Below, piece after piece: positions 41,801 through 47,800 of a stretch of 64,000 nt of DNA. A model generated the notes under the pieces. It had not been told where the DNA came from. It saw nothing but the letters and a program-made list of their open reading frames with translations, and searched no databases. The position numbers and the translations under genes are program-made. The stretch covers positions 7,998,001-8,062,000 of the forward strand of contig OY754330.1 in assembly GCA_963573305.1 (NCBI GenBank), written 5' to 3'. The first letter of the stretch is position 1; each line of letters opens with the position of its first letter. The stretch comes from Pyrrhosoma nymphula. Its lineage: Eukaryota; Arthropoda; Insecta; Odonata; Coenagrionidae.

Positions 41801-44800
41801 ATAGCTTTGGTTTTTAATTTTTTCTTTAAAATTGTTGTTACCATGTTCACGCTGTAGCCCTGCATCGTCTTGTAAATTTACCCTTATCAATAACCAATTT
41901 CAACACTGAACTGGCCACCATAAAATCAATTGAAGTTTCTAATGGCTACAGCGTGAACACGGTAACAAAAATTTTAACAAGTGTTTGTAACCCATTCTCC
42001 TCTCCTAAAAATTCCCCTTCCCAAAAGAAACAGCCAAACTCCCACTCACCCTCCCCCCAACCGACTCCCCCCTCCCTTTGATGGTTTTTTCCCATCCACT
42101 CACCCAGGCCCTCCACTTTTAAACCGGGCGGTGCCCACCTCATCCCTTCCTATTCATACCCCCTTTCCTAATTACCCTCAGGTGCACTCTTTCCCCCTCC
42201 TTTCCCTAGCGCCGCTTCCCTACGTTCTAATGACATGCCTATTCCCTGCCTTTCTTCCCCCCTTACCTACATTTTTTCACCCTTTGCTGTTTCTTGGCCT
42301 TTCTCTCACGGGTTAGTCCGTCCCCCCCCCCCCCTTTCCTCCCTTGGATTTTCCTGATTTTTCCCAGCCACTACCTCCTCCTTCCCCTCCTCCTCTGGTC
42401 TCCTCCCACTACCCCCCCCCTCCTCGGAAAAGACATATATATGCGATGTACTCTCTTATAACTTTGTCTTGTACCTAATGATGGCTCTGTGAGCCGAAAC
42501 GCGTTGTACACAATTAACCATTATGTGGAAAAGTGCATTTGTTTCTCTTACCTTTTGAACTAAATAGTCTTCTCTTACTTTTTAACATTTTCGTTTCATG
42601 TGCCATATGTGGTCCATCTAGGCAGGACTGAAACCCACAACCTTAAAGTTATCAGATTAAAGGGTTAATAAAGAACTATAACCTAGAACCCTACCTTAGA
42701 ACGAAACCGGAGGATATAAGAATGTGAGAGAACTGGATATTTATGAAGGAGTGGTATGGAGGACTCTTCGAGGATGGTGGGAGGGACTGGGGTTCACCGA
42801 CCACTTAGGAATGACACACTCACGCACAAGTAAAGCTCCCCGCTTTTTATTATGCGAACTAATACATCCGCGAGCCCCCTTGCTCGCTCGGTCTCTAAGA
42901 CCGACAACCCCCACAAACACCGTCTATCTCTTTCGCAATCCCACACTGCTAACGTCACAACCTCCGCACCCCTCCGATCCGTCCCAACTCTCCGACTCTC
43001 TGTCCTCAACTGACTCCTTGTCACGACGCCCGCCCTCGATGTCGTCGTCGTTCCCTGGCAATCCGCTGGGGGGGGCACTACCTCCTGGTCGCACCCTTTC
43101 GGCCGTAAGCTAACAGTCGGCCCTTCCTGACTTTAGGGCTGTCCTCGGCCTGATCCGGCGGTTGGCTGCCCTCTTCTTCCTCAGCATCGGGGTGGTCTTC
43201 GGTCTGCTTTTGGGGTTGGCCGTTCTCCTGTGTGTTGTCATCTTCTTCTTCCGCTACAGGGACATAGTCTTGGGGGGACTGGCACCATGGTTTCATACGA
43301 TCAGCACAAAAGACAGAATGAAACCTCCTCTGGGTTCTGCCTGCCCCTGGGATATCTGTCAATAAATACCTGTCTCTGGGGAATACCCTTTCCACCCTGT
43401 ATGGTCCCTTATATTTGGGTGCTAGCTTTCGAGACGTTCCCGTCGCCTGGGCTTCTCGCTCGACTAACACTAAATCTCCTTGCGCGTATCTATTTGGCTC
43501 CTTATGAGCTTTGTCGAACCTTTTCTTCTGTTTCTCCTGAGATGTCACCATCCTGCCTAAAGCTTCCTTCCTAGCATCATCTACTACCTCTTTGCTAACT
43601 CCAGGTTCATTTTCCTGCAATGTCATTATAACACGGTTCCTTAACGCGTTCCGCGGGCGATACCCGAACAACAGTTCATGAGCACTGGCTCCTACCGTTT
43701 TGTTCTCCATCGAGTTCATGGTATGAAAGGGCATACCCTCGTGCCTAGTTGGATACAGTACTCCCTCTTTTTTCCCGCCTGGTACCTTGTGGTATGCACA
43801 CTCAACACAGGCTGCGATGTATCTCTTTACCTTTCGTCTCATCTTCGGGAACCAGAAATATCTCCTCAGGTGTTCCAAAGTCTTCTCTTCTCCATAATGT
43901 CCCATATCATCATGGCTTCTTTTTATGATTCTCCAAACCTCATCTCCTGGGACAACCCAGCGACTTCCTCCTCCTACTTTACGACATATTCGATGGTCTC
44001 TTATTACATAGTCAGAATACACTTGCTTATTCTCATTTGTAGTCGCGGGTTTTAGCAACGCCCCATAAATTTTCTGGAGACTCGGATCTTGCAGTTGCAT
44101 GGTCAACAGCCAATCCTCCTGCTGAATTCTTGTGGTGAATATTTTTGCGTCCACCGTCTCAGGTTCTTTCGCATTCTCGACCGGGTTTCTGCTAAGGGCA
44201 TCTACGTGACCCATGCTCCTGCCTGGTCGGTATTCGATTGTAAAGTCATACTCCTGTAGCCTCAACCACCACCTGGCAATTCTCGGCAACAGCTCCCTCT
44301 TGGTCATCACCGTCTTTAACGCATTGCAGTCCATTACCACCTTGAACTTTCGATCCAACAAGTACATCCTGAATTTGTCAACTGCCTCTACCACCGCTAA
44401 TGCCTCAAGCTCGTAGCTGTGGTACGACTTTTCTGCATCCGTCGTTTGTCTGCTGTAGTAAGCCACAGGTCTCAATGGTTCTTCATCTCGCGATTGCGAG
44501 AGAATTCCTGCTAATCCATGTTTGCTGGCATCTGTGTGGACCTTGTGCCCCGCACCCACGTCTAACAGTGCCAACGTCGGTCTTTTGACTAATCTCTTCT
44601 TGAGTTTTTGGAATGCTACCTCTTGTTTCTCATTCCACTCGAACGTCACTCCGTTTTTCGTCAATCTCGTCAATGGTTGACTAATCGCAGCAAATCTTGG
44701 CACGAACCTTCTAAAGAAGCCGGCCAATCCAATTAACTGCCTGATTTCATGGACATTTTACGGTCGCCTGAAATCTCTCACTGCTCGAATCTTTCGTTCA

Positions 44801-47800
44801 CTGGGTTTTATTCCTTCTGCATTTATCTCGAACCCTAAATAGTCTGCTCGCTCCTTGAAAAATTCACATTTTGCCAACTTCAATGTGAGTCCTGTTTCCT
44901 TGAGAACTCCTAAGAATCTCTCTATCTTCTCTAATCCTTCTTTCACGGTCCTACTCGGGATCAGCACATCATCCATGTACACCAAAACATCCCCTGGTTT
45001 CGTCTTCCTAATGACCTGCCTCATCATCCGATTAAACACGGCTGGTGCATTTACCAAACCAAATGGCATACTGTTAAACTCGTACAGACCTTCCGGCGTC
45101 ACAAACGCGGTAAGATGCCTAGATTGAGGTGCCACGGGAATTTGATAGTACCCAGAAGCGAAGTCTAAGGTGGAAAAATATCGGTTTCCCGTAAGGCTGT
45201 CTAACTGTTCATCAATAGCCGGCATTGGAAACTTCTCCTTCCTGGTCTTCTGGTTCAGCCCTCTGTAGTCGATGCATAATCTATCCTCTCCGTTTGCCTT
45301 TTTCACTAACAGAGCTGGGCTAGCATATTCTGACATTGACTCTTGGACTATTCCCATCTTAATCAGCTCTTCCACCGCTTTCTGCATGTTCTCTCTTTTG
45401 GCGTAAGGTAGACGATACGGATGCGACGTCACAGGTCTGTCGTCGTTCAAGTCAATGCTGAAGCTGGTGAAGTTCGCCTTGTCTAGCTCGCCTAGGTTTT
45501 TAGCAAAACACCCCCTGAATCTATTTACTAGGTCGCAGACTGCTCTTTTCTCTTGCATTGACAGGTTCTCATTCACGTCTATCTCGTCCTTCCGGATCCA
45601 TGACTCCTCTTCCACCTTCCTCACTTGAGAGTTCTTTTCTTTCCTTAAGTCAACATTTTCTTTGGAGATAGTGAGTCTCCCGAAATCCTTTACAACTCGA
45701 ATTCCCGGCTGGTCTAATGCACTCCGCCCTAGGATGATAGCATCCTCCTGAGAATATTCAGGGACGATTAAAACCTCTACTTCCAAGTTCACATCGTCCA
45801 CCTTCATGTTCATCTGTTTCGAGCCGATTGCTTTACAACTCCCGGACCCAATGCCTACTAAACACTTTCGGCTCGCCTCATACTCGACTCCTAGTTCTTC
45901 AGTGACGTCTCTTTTCAAAGTGAACATCGCTTCCCAAATCAACGAATCCAACGACCCGATCGCCATTTACCTCTATCCACTTGTGGTACTCATCAGGTAG
46001 GTTGCGTTGGGTCGCGTTATTTTCTTAACTTTCCATTTTTTCTCACTCGAGGTCACTCTCGACCTTCCCTGCAGACAATCTTTCTGCAAATGTCCCACCT
46101 GCTTGCACCGGTAACAAAGTCTTTCACGGGCTGCTTTCTGGCATTCCCTAGCAAGGTGGCCTCCTTCACCACAAATGAAGCATACGCCCTTGCCTAGCGT
46201 TCTTTCAACCCTTACACCTTTCCCTTCGATCTTATGGTCACTGACTGCAGGAAGTCGATTATGATAGGTTGCCTTCTCTCTCATTTTCGCCCTATCATTG
46301 ACGCTCTCGTACCGCTTTATCCTGCGTAATAGTCCTTCCACATCTTCAAAGTCACACATAGTCAAAAGTTTCACTAGTTCTCTATCCCACATACCATTTA
46401 AAATGTATTTAATCAGGGACGCTTCATTTACTTCACCACGTCTAGCGATAGTCTTCATCGCGTAAACATATGTCTCATGCATCTCACCACGCTGCATCCT
46501 TCTCTTTGTCAGGCTCAAGTGCACATCGGCTTGGTCCTCCACTGACGGAAAACAATATAACAGTCCTCTCTTGAAAGCCCCCCAAGAGTGCACTTCATCG
46601 GCCACGCTATTCAGCCATAGTTCCGCCGCCCCACGCAGCTTACTAACGGATTGAGCCAACAACATTGTCTCGTCCCACCCGTAGGCTGATGCAATGCTCT
46701 CTACTCGCCTAACCCATTGTGCCGCCGTAAACCCTAGTGTTAACGAAGGTTCAAACTCTGGCAGTAATCGTTCTGCTATTTCCCGATGCGCTACCATGCT
46801 CCTCTCAAGTACTAACGATTGCCCATTTACAAGCTCGCGTTCGAGGAGTTTCCTTTCTCTCGCTAGCAATTCTCTCTCGTGACGCAACAGCAGCTGTTCC
46901 CTCTCCGCGGCGCACCCAAAGACACTACTCTCTCTGACAGGTTCCCGCCAGTTCACCATCGGCGGACCTCCCCCTCTCGAAGGCCATGCGGCCGTAGCCT
47001 CGCGCGGTCGCTCACCATGTTCCCTTGCCTGTTTAGCCTCCTCGGCAGTCTCTCGCGCACCCAACGGCGTCGACTCGCCCAAAGTCCACATGGCGGTAGC
47101 CTCGCGCAGCCTCTCACTAAGCTCCCTCGCCTCACTAGCCTCTCTTGCGGGGTACCGACACATTCCCGCCAAGTCCGTCACGTCTGTCCTTTCTACTCGC
47201 GCGGCCCCGTCAACGCTTCCCACTCGGCACTCGTCGTCCCACGACGCCATTGTAGGACTAGCCATCACTATGATTTCTAATCACACTCTCTCACCTTAGT
47301 TAATCTGCACTAGATAGGGTTTGATGTTCTCCTATCTCTTGATGGCTGGCTGGGCACCTATTTACTGCGGCCTGCTGCACACAAACCACTCCATGACACT
47401 CGTTCACTGCAGCTTGCTGGACACATATCTCACTGCGGGCTCTTTTGGACACTTTATCCCACAGCAGACTCTTTTGGATTCTTTATCCCACTTCTGAACT
47501 GTGAGGGAACTGGATATTTATGAAGGAGTGGTATGGAGGACTCTTCGAGGATGGCGGGAGGGACTGGGGTTCACCGACCACTTAGGAATGACACACTCAC
47601 GCACAATGGTAAAGCTCCCCGCTTTTTATTATGCGAACTAAAACATCTGCGAGCCCCCTTGCTCGCTCGGTCTCTCAGACCGACAACCCCCACAAACACC
47701 GTCTATCTCTTTCGCAATCCCACACTGCTAACGTCACAACCTCCGCACCCCTCCGATCCGTCCCAACTCTCCGACTCGCTGTCCTCAACTGACTCCTTGT

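Larger units (their letters stand above)
40770..42550. mobile_element. Penelope-like inverted (head-to-head) dimer
   Basis: The arm 40770-41342 is repeated in near-perfect reverse complement at 41976-42550 (about 575 bp each). A second, short inverted pair (41838-41860 and 41943-41966) lies in the centre. The left copy is on the minus strand and still holds the endonuclease frame. The right copy, on the + strand, has lost everything between TKIL and VCNPFSSPK/VTHSPLLKIP in alternate frames. Both arms end with a hammerhead-like motif near the outer boundary. Inverted and partial tandem copies are typical products of PLE insertion. Confidence 0.88.

Noticed and set aside
42724..43113. LTR-spanning frame, repeated at 47533-47892
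   Set aside because: Both copies are the LTR itself; the frame is incidental and antisense to the retroelement.
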